This document shows, piece after piece, positions 8,947 through 17,626 of a DNA stretch of 64,000 nucleotides. Position 1 is the stretch's first letter. Every line of letters starts with the position of its first letter. The stretch lies in assembly GCA_963836355.1 (NCBI GenBank), contig CAWIJO010000006.1, positions 434,001 to 498,000 of the forward strand, in the 5' to 3' direction. The position numbers were made by a program, and so were the translations under genes. The stretch comes from Palsa-506 sp963836355. GTDB lineage: Bacteria; Actinomycetota; Actinomycetes; Streptosporangiales; Streptosporangiaceae. The notes beneath the pieces were generated by a model, which made no database searches, was not told the origin of the DNA, and worked only from the letters and a program-made list of their open reading frames with translations.

Positions 8947-10147
8947 ATGCCGCCGGGTGCGGCCGGGCCGCCGGGTGCGGCCGGGCCGCCGGGTGCGGCC
9001 GGGCCGCCGGGTGCGGCCGGGCCGCCGGGTGCGGCCGGGCCGCCGGGTGCGGCCGGGCCGGCCGGGCCGGCCGGGCCGCTGGCGATCCCGGTGGTCTGGA
9101 GCGAGGCGTGCCTGCGGCACCAGCCGGGCGGCGAGGTATGGCTAGGCGTCCGCGAGCCGGGCACCGAAGTACCCGAGCGGGCCGAGGTCATCCTGGCCGC
9201 GCTGCGCGCCGCTGGGGCCGGCCTTGTGCCGGCCGTGCCGCACGGCGATGAGGTGCTGCTTTCGGTGCATGACGAGGCCCTGGTCGACCATCTGCGCACC
9301 ATCTGGGCGGACTGGGAGGCGGGCGGCTACGTATCCGGGTACGGGCGCGACCGGGTAGTGCCGTACGTATTCCCGACCGCCGGGCTGCTGGCCGGGCTGC
9401 CGCTGCGGTCACCCGCCGCAGTGCACGGCCGGATCGGCCGGTTCTGCTACGACACCATGACGCTGGTCGGGCCTGGCAGCTGGACGGCGATCCGGGCGGC
9501 CGTTGATGTCGCGCTGACCGCGGCCGGCCTGGTCGCCGCGGGCGCGCCTGCCGCCTATGCGCTATGCCGGCCGCCCGGCCATCATGCTGCCGTTGGCGCG
9601 CACGGCGGCTCGTGCTACCTGAACAACGCGGCCGTCGCGGCGCAGGCCCTGCGCCAGTCCGGGGCGGAGCGGGTTGCGGTCATCGACATCGACGCGCACC
9701 ATGGCAACGGCACGCAGGCGATCTTCTACGGCCGCCCGGATGTCTACTACGGCAGCCTGCACGTGGACCCGGGGGCCGGCTGGTTCCCGCACTATGCGGG
9801 CTACGCCGACGAGACCGGCAGCGGCGCCGGCGCGGGCGCCAACCGGAACCTGCCGCTGGCCCCCGGCACCGGTGACACGGGCTGGCTGGCGGCGCTCGAC
9901 GTGCTGTGCGCCGAGGCAGCCGGGCGGGGGATGGACGCGCTGGTCGTCTCGCTCGGCCTGGACGCCGCCGTCGCCGACCCGGAGAGCCCGCTGCGGGTGA
10001 CCAGCGCCGGCTACCGCACCGCGGGTGAGCGGCTCGGCCGGCTCGGGCGGCCAGCCGTGCTGATCCAGGAAGGCGGCTATGACCTGGCGTCACTCGGCGG
10101 GCTCACGGTGACGACGCTGGCCGGGATAGCCGCCGGGGGCGGCCTAG
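8947..10147 (+). CDS. Histone deacetylase family protein / acetylpolyamine amidohydrolase, with collagen-like N-terminus
   Basis: Zinc hydrolase of the arginase-deacetylase fold, removing acetyl groups from acetylpolyamines or related amides. Visible motifs: catalytic His pair in PPGHHAAVGAHGGSCYLNN, the zinc site in IDIDAHHGNGTQAIFYG, the later Asp in SLGLDAAVADPE, and the late EGGY. Family members are about 340-370 residues. The N-terminus is odd: ATG 8947 is followed by six perfect PPGAAG hexapeptides before the domain starts at LAIPVVWSEACL. At the 3' end the plain frame runs on to 10422, antisense through the next gene. Removing one G from the G5 run at 10136-10139 would instead end the protein at TAG 10145-10147 inside a hairpin, the normal length for the family; I therefore give 10147 as the likely end and suspect a homopolymer error. 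Confidence 0.85.
8950..9057. repeat. 18-bp tandem repeat, six copies, coding for PPGAAG
   Basis: Six perfect copies of an 18-bp unit (ccgccgggtgcggccggg) directly follow the start codon of the HDAC-family gene and encode collagen-like PPGAAG hexapeptides, continuing as PAGPAGP. Perfect identity between copies suggests recent expansion and likely length variation between strains. Confidence 0.93.
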
Positions 10148-10168
10148 CGAAGTTATCTTCCGCTAGGC
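10142..10168. terminator. Hairpin between convergent HDAC and SRPBCC genes
   Basis: GCCTAGCG (10142-10149) pairs with CGCTAGGC (10161-10168); AAG and CTT extend the stem with one bulged base around a TTAT loop. It contains the TAG at 10145 proposed as the real stop of the HDAC gene. Role as a two-way terminator is inferred from position. Confidence 0.6.
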
Positions 10169-10192
10169 GGAACGCCTTTCCGCGGCTGGGTT

Positions 10193-10618
10193 TCAGATCA
10201 GCCGGGCGAACCGGCGCAGCGAAGCGCTCAGGCCCCACCGCGAGACCGGCACGATCGTCCAGCGGCCGAGGCGGCCGGACAGCGGCCACGGCAGCTGCAG
10301 CAGTTCGGTCCACCGGAACTCTGCCTGCTGGCCGCTGGGTATCACCTCGAAGATGCCGAGACCGCGGACGAGCCGGCCAGTGTGCCGGACGACGCACCGG
10401 CGCGGCGGATCCCACTCGGTGATCACCATGGTGTCGGCGAAGCCAACGGGGCCGATGCCGGTCCGGGCCACCACCTCAGCGCCGGTGCCGGTGCCGCCGC
10501 GGACCTGCGTCCCCCAAATCCACTCGCGCTGCCGGGACCAGTCCATCGCCACCTGCCACACCCGCTCCGGCGTGGCCCCGACCAGCACCCTGGACGTGAT
10601 CTCTAGCTGCGCGGACAT
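10193..10618 (-). CDS. SRPBCC (START-like) family protein
   Basis: Small helix-grip fold protein of 141 residues (polyketide cyclase/dehydrase or CoxG-like), a fold that binds hydrophobic ligands. The N-terminus ITSRVLVGATPERVWQVAMD and the later PPRRCVVRHTGRLVRGLGIF and AEFRWTELLQLPWPL are typical, with the C-terminal helix ending SASLRRFARLI. No specific ligand can be predicted. Convergent with the HDAC gene across a hairpin. Confidence 0.83.
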   Translation of the reverse strand: MSAQLEITSRVLVGATPERVWQVAMDWSRQREWIWGTQVRGGTGTGAEVVARTGIGPVGFADTMVITEWDPPRRCVVRHTGRLVRGLGIFEVIPSGQQAEFRWTELLQLPWPLSGRLGRWTIVPVSRWGLSASLRRFARLI

Positions 10619-10908
10619 GACTCGACGTTAGCCGTCGGCGGCGAGGCAACGCCGCCGGGGCCGCACCCGGCCACCGCCGGCGGCACCGGGCCGGTCTGCG
10701 ACGCTGCATCAGCGGCCGACGGAGCGCCCGCTTCGGTGTACGGCTGCCGGGACGCGCATTCGTCGCTAACATAATCGGCTGATACGTGGTAGCTGCGGGG
10801 CTTCCGGGTGTCTTGTGTCCGCTGCGGCTGGTGTCCTGCTTCGGCTGCGGCGAGCAATGCGCCCGGGATGGATCACTGTCGCATTGCCCGGCGATATGAG
10901 GTGGTCAC
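10619..10908. other. Intergenic region without a recognised gene
   Basis: Between divergent SRPBCC and CAP-domain genes. Apart from a modestly AT-richer patch around 10765-10800 that could hold promoters for both genes, nothing with homology, repeats or a strong hairpin was seen. Confidence 0.5.
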
Positions 10909-11838
10909 ATGCCTGTACGGCGTCCCGCGCGGCACCGCTCCCCCCGCTCCCGGCGGGCCGGCCTGGGACGGGTCCAGCCGACCTATCCGCATCGCGGCCG
11001 ACGGTCAAGGGCGATCTGGCTCGTGCTGCTGCCCGTCTTGCTGCTGGCGGGCTTTTACCTGGCCAAGGGCAGCATCCTCGGCTCGGCGCAGGCCGCGTTT
11101 GGGCAGGCTGCAGCCAGCGGATGCGGGTCGCCAGGGCCGCAGCCCGGCTCGGCCGGATCGCCGGTATCGCCGGGCGGCCCGGCTGGGTCACCATGCGCCC
11201 GGCCAGCCGCGAGCAATCCGGCCGCCCAGGCCAGCAGCGGGGGGCCGGCCACCGCCGCGCGTCACCACCGGCACGATGCCGGGCTCGCCGGGCAGGCCAG
11301 GCACAGCAGGCGCCCGCACCCGGCACCGTCGCCGCCGGCGCCCCAGTCGCCGCCGCCAACGCACGCTGCGCCGAGTCCCGCGCCATCGGCGACCGCTCCC
11401 GGCGGCGGCCAGCAGGGCGATGCCGCCGCGCAGGTGCTTGCGCTCATCAACTCGGCCCGGTCCCAGGCCGGGCTGCCCCCGTACACGCTGAGCAGCGGGC
11501 TCAGCCAGAGCTCGGCGGCGCACAATACGACAATGGCTGGCGGCTGCGGGCTGTCGCATCAGTGCCCCGGCGAGCCATCGCTCGGCACCCGCGAGACCAA
11601 CGCCGGGGTGCGCTGGACATCGGCCGGGGAGAACATCGGCGAGGGCGGCCCGGTCGGCGGGTCGGACTCGGCCATCGCCAAGCTGGCGGTCGCCATTACC
11701 CAGGACATGCTGGACGAGAAGCCGCCGGATGAGGGGCACCGGCTGAACATCTTGAGCAGCAGCTTCCAGCACATCGGCATCGCCGTGCTGCGGGACAGCT
11801 CGGGCACCGTGTGGATGACCCAGGACTTCTCGAACTAG
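10909..11838 (+). CDS. Membrane-anchored CAP (SCP/PR1) domain protein
   Basis: Predicted extracytoplasmic CAP protein, 309 residues. A basic N-terminus (rich in RRPARHRSPRSRR) precedes a single transmembrane or signal-anchor segment AIWLVLLPVLLLAGFYLA at about residues 35-52. Residues 60-165 form a low-complexity Gly/Pro/Ala linker. The CAP domain (about 175-309) shows QVLALINSARSQAGLPPYTL, the conserved His in SSAAHNTTMA, the GENIGEG motif, GHRLNILSS and HIGIAVLRDSSGTVWMTQDF. Bacterial CAP proteins of this type are often calcium-dependent secreted proteins of unknown activity. Four cysteines in the linker/domain may form disulfides. Confidence 0.88.
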   Translation: MPVRRPARHRSPRSRRAGLGRVQPTYPHRGRRSRAIWLVLLPVLLLAGFYLAKGSILGSAQAAFGQAAASGCGSPGPQPGSAGSPVSPGGPAGSPCARPAASNPAAQASSGGPATAARHHRHDAGLAGQARHSRRPHPAPSPPAPQSPPPTHAAPSPAPSATAPGGGQQGDAAAQVLALINSARSQAGLPPYTLSSGLSQSSAAHNTTMAGGCGLSHQCPGEPSLGTRETNAGVRWTSAGENIGEGGPVGGSDSAIAKLAVAITQDMLDEKPPDEGHRLNILSSSFQHIGIAVLRDSSGTVWMTQDFSN

Positions 11839-11899
11839 GCCAGCATGGCGGCGAAGCCGACCTGGCCGCTGATCTCCGCACCCAGCGCGGCAAAGTCTG

Positions 11900-12355
11900 T
11901 CATCTGGCACCCTGGTCAGCTGGTTTGCTGGCCAGGCAGCCGCGGATGCGGGCGGCGGCCGCCTCGGCGGCGGCCTGCCCGCACGACATGTCCTGATTGA
12001 GGAACGTGGTGCCGCGGCGCTGCTCGTCGGCGGCCCGCGGGTACAGCCAGGCGTGGAAGTGCGGCTGGAAGTCCATGGTCGAGACCAGGTGGATGCGTTC
12101 CGCCCCGGTTCCCGGCCGGGCGGCACGGTACAGGCCGGCCAGCAGCCGGCCGAACGAAGCCGCCTCGGCGTCGGTCATCCCGGCGAAGTCGGTAAAGTGC
12201 CGCCTCGATTCGATCCGCAGGCTGCCGGCCAGGCACATCTGGGCCGGGCCGTGACCGACCAGCCAGTCGCTGTCCTCGATGAGCCAGCCGCCGGGCGGCG
12301 GGTCCTGGTGGTTGTGCTGCCTGTCGCAGTAATAGCAGCCTGGCTGGTTGATCAT
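11900..12355 (-). CDS. HIT-like nucleotide-binding family protein
   Basis: About 151 residues; likely a HIT-superfamily hydrolase/transferase acting on nucleotide conjugates. The N-terminal CYYCDRQ is the usual zinc-type Cys pair. The body has GPAQMCLAGSLRIESRRHFTDF and the C-terminal signature PHFHAWLYPR. The classical triad is H-x-H-x-H; here the third His is Trp, while the middle His, which is the nucleophile, is kept. Start: AAAGGAGA (12364-12371) is 9 bases before the ATG at 12355 but only 3 before an ATG at 12361, so 12355 (MINQPG) is preferred. It is divergent from a TetR gene over an AT-rich, palindromic region. Confidence 0.72.
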   Translation of the reverse strand: MINQPGCYYCDRQHNHQDPPPGGWLIEDSDWLVGHGPAQMCLAGSLRIESRRHFTDFAGMTDAEAASFGRLLAGLYRAARPGTGAERIHLVSTMDFQPHFHAWLYPRAADEQRRGTTFLNQDMSCGQAAAEAAAARIRGCLASKPADQGAR

Positions 12356-12435
12356 GTTCATTGTCTCCTTTGTCTGCTGGCAGCCAGGCCATGTCCGTCG
12401 CATCGCCGTCTGGCACCGGCACCGGCTGGCCCAGT

Positions 12436-12500
12436 GTTATCTGATGCTAAGTATTATGCAACATTAATGTTTCGTCAATGCAATTATTGGGTACCCTGAC
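12436..12500. promoter_or_regulatory. AT-rich divergent promoter region with palindrome AACATTAATGTT
   Basis: A sharply AT-rich island in a GC-rich setting between the HIT-like and TetR genes. It contains a perfect 12-bp palindrome AACATTAATGTT at 12460-12471 and TATTATG/CAATTATTG elements around it. Likely an autoregulatory TetR operator plus divergent promoters; binding is inferred. Confidence 0.55.
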
Positions 12501-12526
12501 TGGAGCAGTACGGCTACGATCGGCCT

Positions 12527-13171
12527 ATGGCTGACACGCGGCGGCGGCCAGGCCCGCCAGCGCAGCAGGCGCCGCCTGGCCCGGCGCCTTCGGACGAGGG
12601 ACCAGTTCAGGATGAGCGACTGCTCGCCGCGGCGGCTCGCGTGCTGCAGGATGCCGGCTGGGATGGCCTGACCATCGAGGCGGTCGCCGAGGCCGCCGGG
12701 CTATCCCGGGTGACGGCCTGGCGCCTCGGCGCGTCCCGGGAGGCGCTGGTCGCCTCGCTGCTCAGCCAGCTCGGCCAGGATTACCGGCAGGCCATGTGGC
12801 CGGCGATAGTCGGCGCCGGCCCGGCGCGGGCCCGGCTGGACCAGGCGATCGACGCCCTCTTTGACGTCATCGACGCCCACCTGCCGCTGCTGCTCGCCTC
12901 CGACACGGTCTTCCACCGGGCCACCGCGACAAAGATCAACTTCAACGAGCCGTTTACCCGGCTCTTCGCCGACGGCCGCATCGACCACTCGGTCGCGGAC
13001 ATCGCCGACAATCCCGCGGAAGCCGCTGACCTGCTCTTCAACACCGCCTGCTGGCCATACGTCCATCTGCGCGGCCGGCACGGCTGGACCCCGGCGCGGG
13101 CCCGGCAGCGGCTGCTCGGCCTGCTCGGCCCGAGCCTGGATCCGGCCAGCCCGAGCCCGGTCCCGGGCTGA
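12527..13171 (+). CDS. TetR/AcrR family transcriptional regulator
   Basis: 214 residues. A Pro/Ala-rich leader of about 28 residues precedes the DNA-binding domain ERLLAAAARVLQDAGWDGLT with the HTH IEAVAEAAGLSRVTAWRLG (about residues 48-67), then a helical ligand-binding domain with LLASDTVFHRAT. The recognition helix reads VTAWRLGASR rather than the common TLYRHF. Being divergent from the HIT-like gene with a palindrome between them, that gene and itself are the best target candidates. The effector is unknown. Confidence 0.87.
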   Translation: MADTRRRPGPPAQQAPPGPAPSDEGPVQDERLLAAAARVLQDAGWDGLTIEAVAEAAGLSRVTAWRLGASREALVASLLSQLGQDYRQAMWPAIVGAGPARARLDQAIDALFDVIDAHLPLLLASDTVFHRATATKINFNEPFTRLFADGRIDHSVADIADNPAEAADLLFNTACWPYVHLRGRHGWTPARARQRLLGLLGPSLDPASPSPVPG

Positions 13172-13260
13172 TGGCGGCATAGCACCCGTTCAATGCCATA
13201 TCGAGCAGGTTGCCTGGCCCGGCCGGGTATGACCCGTAACATCGGGGAAGAGGTGATCAC

Positions 13261-13860
13261 ATGAGCATCGTTTCGCGTGGCTTCGGCGGGCGGCGGAGAT
13301 CGTCCCGCCCGGACCTGCCGCCCGGCCAGTACCTCGTCGAGGATTTCCCGGTGCTCTCGGCCGGCCCGACGCCGCGGATCGACCTCGGCGCCTGGAAATT
13401 CAGCATCGTGACCGAGGACGGCAGCAACCACGACTGGGACTGGGCGGCCTTCCGCGCGCTGCCGAGCGAGGACATTACCGTCGACCTGCATTGCGTCACC
13501 AAGTGGTCGAAGCTCGGCACCAGGTGGGCCGGGGTCTCGCTGGATACCATCCTGGGCGACATCGAGACCGCGGCCGAGTTCGCCCTGGTCGGCTCCTACG
13601 GCGGCTACACCACGAACCTGCCGGTCGAGGACTTGCTGGGTGGCCAGGCGTGGATCGCCTACCGCTACGACGGCGAGGATCTCGAGCCTGAGCACGGCGG
13701 GCCGGCCCGGCTGCTCGTCCCGCATTTGTACCTGTGGAAGTCCGCCAAGTGGGTCAACGGCATCCAGCTGCTCGACGCCGACGAACCGGGGTTCTGGGAG
13801 AGCGCCGGCTACCACAACTACGGAGACCCATGGCGCGAGCAGCGGTACTGGGGCGACTGA
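13261..13860 (+). CDS. Sulfite oxidase-like molybdopterin-dependent oxidoreductase
   Basis: 199 residues, the catalytic molybdenum-cofactor domain alone (YedY/sulfite oxidase fold). The Mo-ligating cysteine is Cys78 in DLHCVTKWS; other family landmarks are WKFSIVTEDG, WAGVSLDTIL, GGYTTNLPVEDL, AWIAYRYDGEDL and HGGPARLLVPHLYLWKSAKW. It lacks a signal peptide and a haem or dimerisation domain. A GGGGAAGAGG-like purine tract (13240-13250) precedes the start. The next gene, a flavin reductase, overlaps its 3' end by 31 bp, so the two likely work as an electron-transfer pair. The physiological substrate of such cytoplasmic actinobacterial proteins is not established. Confidence 0.92.
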   Translation: MSIVSRGFGGRRRSSRPDLPPGQYLVEDFPVLSAGPTPRIDLGAWKFSIVTEDGSNHDWDWAAFRALPSEDITVDLHCVTKWSKLGTRWAGVSLDTILGDIETAAEFALVGSYGGYTTNLPVEDLLGGQAWIAYRYDGEDLEPEHGGPARLLVPHLYLWKSAKWVNGIQLLDADEPGFWESAGYHNYGDPWREQRYWGD

Positions 13861-14588
13861 CCTGGCGGGTCGCCGTCGTTGTCGCGGTGCGCGAAGAGAC
13901 CCCGACCGCCCGGACGATCGTCCTCGACGTGCCAGGCTGGCCCGGTCATCTGGCGGGCCAGCACGTCGATCTGCGGCTGACCGCGCCCGACGGGTACTCG
14001 ACGCAGCGGTCCTACTCGATCGCGTCCGCGCCAGCCGGCCACCGGCTGGAGCTGACAGTGGAGCCGGTGCCGGACGGCGAGGTCTCCCCGTACCTGGCCG
14101 GCGTGCTGACCGGCGGGGACCAGCTGGAGCTGCGCGGGCCAGTCGGCGGCTGGTTCGTCTGGCGGCCGGGGACGACTGAGCCGGCCTTCCTGGTGGGCGG
14201 TGGGTCCGGGCTGGTCCCGCTGATGGCGATGATCCGCTCGCGCGAAGCGGCCGGCGATGAGTCTCCGTTTCAGCTGCTTTACTCAGTCCGCGACCCGGCC
14301 TCGATCCTCTATGCGGAGGAGCTGCGGCAGCGGGCGCGCGACGACAAGGGGCTCGGCGTGACCTATGCGTTTACCCGCACGGCGCCGCCGGGATCCGGGC
14401 GGCCGGCCGGGCGGATCGACGCAAGCCTGCTGCGGGCCGCGGGCTGGCCGGCCGACCGGCGGCCAGCCGTCTATGCGTGCGGCCCGACCGGTTTCGTCGA
14501 GGCCGCGGCGAACCTGCTGGTAGACATCGGCCACGACCCGCGGCGCATCAAGACGGAGCGATTCGGCACCACCGGAGGTCCAGCATGA
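13830..14588 (+). CDS. FAD/NAD(P)-binding ferredoxin-reductase-type oxidoreductase
   Basis: 252 residues if started at ATG 13830, which has GGAG at 13822-13825 and gives the sequence MARAAVLGRLTWRVAVVVAV. The FAD domain carries HLAGQHVDLRLTAPDGYSTQ and RSYSIAS, the NAD domain GGGSGLVPLMAMIR, and the C-terminus VYACGPTGFVEAAANLL. There is no 2Fe-2S domain. It should move electrons between NAD(P)H and the molybdopterin protein encoded just upstream; direction is unknown. It overlaps the next gene by 4 bp. Confidence 0.92.
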   Translation: MARAAVLGRLTWRVAVVVAVREETPTARTIVLDVPGWPGHLAGQHVDLRLTAPDGYSTQRSYSIASAPAGHRLELTVEPVPDGEVSPYLAGVLTGGDQLELRGPVGGWFVWRPGTTEPAFLVGGGSGLVPLMAMIRSREAAGDESPFQLLYSVRDPASILYAEELRQRARDDKGLGVTYAFTRTAPPGSGRPAGRIDASLLRAAGWPADRRPAVYACGPTGFVEAAANLLVDIGHDPRRIKTERFGTTGGPA

Positions 14589-14881
14589 GCCAGCCACTCC
14601 TCGACGGCAACGCGCTGGCCGGCGCGCTGAGCGAGATCTTCCGGGTAGACGTCACCACGGCCATCGGGCAGTGCGCGCACTGCCGGCATAGCGGCCCGAT
14701 GGCCGAGACCATGGTCTACGCCAATGCGCCGGGAATGGTCGCGCGTTGCCCGGAATGCGACGAGGTAGTTCTGCGCCTGGTCAGCGCCACCGGGCGAGCC
14801 TGGCTCGACCTGCGCGGCCTGATCTGCCTGCAGCTGGCCGTCCCGGCCGACCCGGCGGCGGAGCCGGGCCCGGGCGCCTGA
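14585..14881 (+). CDS. DUF6510-type small zinc-ribbon protein
   Basis: 98 residues with two Cys pairs, CAHC at about residues 34-37 and CPEC at about 62-65, forming a likely zinc ribbon; the rest is hydrophobic (LVSATGRAWLDLRGLICLQL). ATGA overlap with the reductase gene places it in the same operon. Proteins of this type are regularly found beside sulfite-oxidase-like and flavin-reductase genes in actinomycetes (from memory, DUF6510). A role as assembly factor or electron-transfer partner would fit but is unproven. Confidence 0.75.
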   Translation: MSQPLLDGNALAGALSEIFRVDVTTAIGQCAHCRHSGPMAETMVYANAPGMVARCPECDEVVLRLVSATGRAWLDLRGLICLQLAVPADPAAEPGPGA

Positions 14882-14928
14882 TAGGCACCATCGCGGCACC
14901 GCAAGCCTGCCGCAGCGCACGGCGCCTT

Positions 14929-14972
14929 CCTTGACGGCTACCAGGCCGGCCTGCCTTGACGGCTACCAGGCC
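14929..14972. repeat. 19-bp direct repeat pair upstream of lon
   Basis: CCTTGACGGCTACCAGGCC occurs at 14929-14947 and again at 14954-14972, a 25-bp period. Each copy contains TTGACG, a possible -35 hexamer. The 300-bp gap from 14882 to 15180 otherwise holds no supported gene; a 67-codon open frame in it has no family resemblance. Confidence 0.7.
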
Positions 14973-15180
14973 CCGGCCTGCTCTGGTGGCGGCCGGGGCG
15001 GTGGTCAGCTACGCCGCGCTGCGCGGCCTCGCCGGGCCAGCCGCAGCGGTCCCGCAGCCTGTCGCGGTCCCGCCGCCCGCGGCGGTCCTGTCCGCTGACC
15101 GCGAACGGCAGCGGGAAACAAACTACGGCGCCGGCGGCTTGACGACTGTAAGCAAGTAATCGACCAGGGAAGTGAACCTG

Positions 15181-17553
15181 ATGAGCGAAACCCTCTCGCT
15201 GCCTGTGCTGCCGCTCGACGATTCCGTGGTGCTGCCGACCATGGTGGTGCCGTTCGACACGTCGGGCTCGGAGGTCCGGGCCGCCATCGAAGCCGCGCAG
15301 GCGTCGGCGGCGGGCCGCCCGGCAGACGCCAAGCCACGCGTGCTGCTGGTGCCCCGGCTGGACGGCAAGTACTCGGCGGTCGGCACGCTCGGCGTCATCG
15401 AGCAGATCGGACGGCTGCCCAGCGGCGAGCCCGCCGCGGTCATCCGCGGCCTGTCCCGGGTGCGGGTCGGCGTCGGCACCGTCGGCCCGGGTGCCGCGCT
15501 CTGGGTCGAATGCACAGTGGCGGAGGAGCCAAAGCCATCGGCCCGGGCGCATGAGCTCGCCCGCGAGTACCGCGGGCTGGCCACCACAATCTTGCAGAAG
15601 CGCGGCGCCTGGCAGGTGGTTGACTTCCTGCAGCGGATCACCGACCCGTCGGCACTCGCGGACAGCGCCGGCTATGCCAGCTACCTGACGCTGGCGCAGC
15701 GGACCGAGCTGCTGGAGACGACCGACCCGGAGCAGCGGCTCGACCGGCTGACCGGGTGGGCGCGCGACCAGCTTGCCGAGCTCGATGTCACCGAGACCAT
15801 CGAGAATGATGTCCGCGAGGGCATGGAGAAGCAGCAGCGCGAGTTCCTGCTCCGCCAGCAGCTCGCGGCGATCCGCAAGGAGCTCGCCGAGCTGGACGGC
15901 AAGCCGGCCTCGGAGGAAGACGACTACCGGGCCAGGATTGAGGCGGCTGACCTGCCGGAGAAGGTAGCCGAGGCGGCGCTGAAGGAAGCCGCCAAGCTGG
16001 AGCGCAGCTCGGACGCATCGCCGGAGGGAAGCTGGATCCGGACCTGGCTGGACACGGTGCTCGAGATCCCGTGGAACACCCACACCGACGATGCCTACGA
16101 CATCGGCGGCAGCCGGGCGATCCTGGACGCCGACCATGCCGGGCTCGGTGACGTGAAGGACCGGATCATCGAGTACCTGGCGGTCCGCAAGCGGCGGGCC
16201 GACAAGGGCCTGACCCTGGTCGGCGGCCGCCGCAGCGGCGCGGTGCTGGCACTGGCCGGGCCGCCCGGCGTCGGGAAGACCTCGCTGGGCGAGTCGGTGG
16301 CGCGGGCCATGGGCCGGAACTTCGCCCGGGTGGCGCTCGGCGGCGTCCGGGACGAGGCGGAGATCCGCGGGCACCGGCGCACCTACGTCGGCGCGCTGCC
16401 CGGCCGGATCGTGCGGGCCATCCGCGAGGCCGGGTCGATGAACCCGGTGATCCTGCTGGACGAGGTCGACAAGCTCGGCACGGACTACCGCGGCGATCCC
16501 ACCGCGGCACTGCTAGAGGTGCTCGACCCGGCGCAGAACCACACGTTCCGCGACCACTACCTCGAAGTGGAGCTGGACCTGTCCGACGTGCTCTTCATCG
16601 CGACGGCCAACGTGGCCGAGGCGATCCCCGAGCCGCTGCTCGACCGGATGGAGCTGGTCACGCTCGACGGCTACACCGAGGACGAGAAGGTGACCATCGC
16701 CCGGGACCACCTGCTGCCGCGGCAGCTTGAGCGGGCCGGACTGGACGCCGGCGACGTGACGGTCGCCGACGGCGCGCTGCGGCGGGTGGCCGCGGAGTAC
16801 ACCCGCGAGGCAGGCGTTCGGGCGCTGGAGCGGAGCATCGCCCGGGTGCTGCGGAAGATCGCCGCACAGCTGGCAGGCGGCACGGCGACCCTGCCGGTCA
16901 CGGTCGGCCCGGCCGACCTGCACGGCTACCTGGGGCATCCCCGGCACACGCCGGAATCAGCCGAGCGGACGGCCGTGCCCGGCGTGGCGACTGGCCTGGC
17001 GGTCACCGGCACCGGCGGCGACGTGCTGTTCATAGAGGCGTCCCTGGCCGACCCGGAAACCGGCACGACCGCCGTCACGCTCACCGGCCAGCTTGGCGAG
17101 GTGATGAAGGAATCCGCCCAGATCGCGCTGTCCTACCTGCGCTCGCACGGCGCCGAACTCGAGCTGCCAGTCGGCGACCTGAAGGACCGCGGCGTGCACG
17201 TGCACGTGCCGGCCGGCGCCGTGCCCAAGGACGGGCCGAGTGCCGGGGTGACGATGACCACCGCCCTCGCTTCGCTGCTGTCCGGCCGGCTGGTCAGGTC
17301 TGACGTGGCGATGACCGGCGAGGTGTCGCTGACCGGGCGGGTATTGCCGATCGGCGGGGTGAAGCAGAAGCTGCTGGCCGCCCACCGGGCCGGTATCGCG
17401 ACCGTGCTAATCCCGAAGCGGAACGAGCCCGACCTGGACGACGTGCCGGCCGAGATTAAGGCGGAGCTGGCGATTCACCCGGTCAGCGACGTCCGCGAGG
17501 TGCTGGAACTGGCGCTTGAGCCGACCGCTGCGCGGTCCGCTGTCGCTGCCTGA
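15181..17553 (+). CDS. lon: ATP-dependent Lon protease (endopeptidase La)
   Basis: Cytoplasmic AAA+ protease degrading misfolded and regulatory proteins, 790 residues from ATG 15181 (AGGGA 10 bases upstream); a GTG at 15172 is possible but too close to the purine tract. Domains in order: LAN substrate-binding domain (LPVLPLDDSVVLPTMVVP), coiled-coil linker (EKQQREFLLRQQLAAIRKEL), AAA+ module with Walker A GPPGVGKTS at residues 360-368 and Walker B PVILLDEVDK, and the C-terminal protease domain with catalytic Ser687 (KDGPSAGVTM) and Lys730 (GGVKQKLLAA), 43 residues apart as in E. coli. Complete and typical. No HspR-type inverted repeat was seen upstream. Confidence 0.97.
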   Translation: MSETLSLPVLPLDDSVVLPTMVVPFDTSGSEVRAAIEAAQASAAGRPADAKPRVLLVPRLDGKYSAVGTLGVIEQIGRLPSGEPAAVIRGLSRVRVGVGTVGPGAALWVECTVAEEPKPSARAHELAREYRGLATTILQKRGAWQVVDFLQRITDPSALADSAGYASYLTLAQRTELLETTDPEQRLDRLTGWARDQLAELDVTETIENDVREGMEKQQREFLLRQQLAAIRKELAELDGKPASEEDDYRARIEAADLPEKVAEAALKEAAKLERSSDASPEGSWIRTWLDTVLEIPWNTHTDDAYDIGGSRAILDADHAGLGDVKDRIIEYLAVRKRRADKGLTLVGGRRSGAVLALAGPPGVGKTSLGESVARAMGRNFARVALGGVRDEAEIRGHRRTYVGALPGRIVRAIREAGSMNPVILLDEVDKLGTDYRGDPTAALLEVLDPAQNHTFRDHYLEVELDLSDVLFIATANVAEAIPEPLLDRMELVTLDGYTEDEKVTIARDHLLPRQLERAGLDAGDVTVADGALRRVAAEYTREAGVRALERSIARVLRKIAAQLAGGTATLPVTVGPADLHGYLGHPRHTPESAERTAVPGVATGLAVTGTGGDVLFIEASLADPETGTTAVTLTGQLGEVMKESAQIALSYLRSHGAELELPVGDLKDRGVHVHVPAGAVPKDGPSAGVTMTTALASLLSGRLVRSDVAMTGEVSLTGRVLPIGGVKQKLLAAHRAGIATVLIPKRNEPDLDDVPAEIKAELAIHPVSDVREVLELALEPTAARSAVAA

Positions 17554-17626
17554 GCCGCTGGTCACGGCCGGCGCTCACGGCCGCTGGTCACGGCCGCCGG
17601 TTACGGCCGCCGGTTACGGCCGGCCC

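Noticed and set aside
10148..10422. C-terminal extension of the deacetylase-fold protein
   Set aside because: It is antisense to a well-supported SRPBCC gene, arginine/serine-rich and unlike any family tail; one base in a G5 run restores a normal stop.
14956..15159. Small protein upstream of lon
   Set aside because: Low-complexity composition, no Shine-Dalgarno and no family resemblance; it overlaps a direct repeat.
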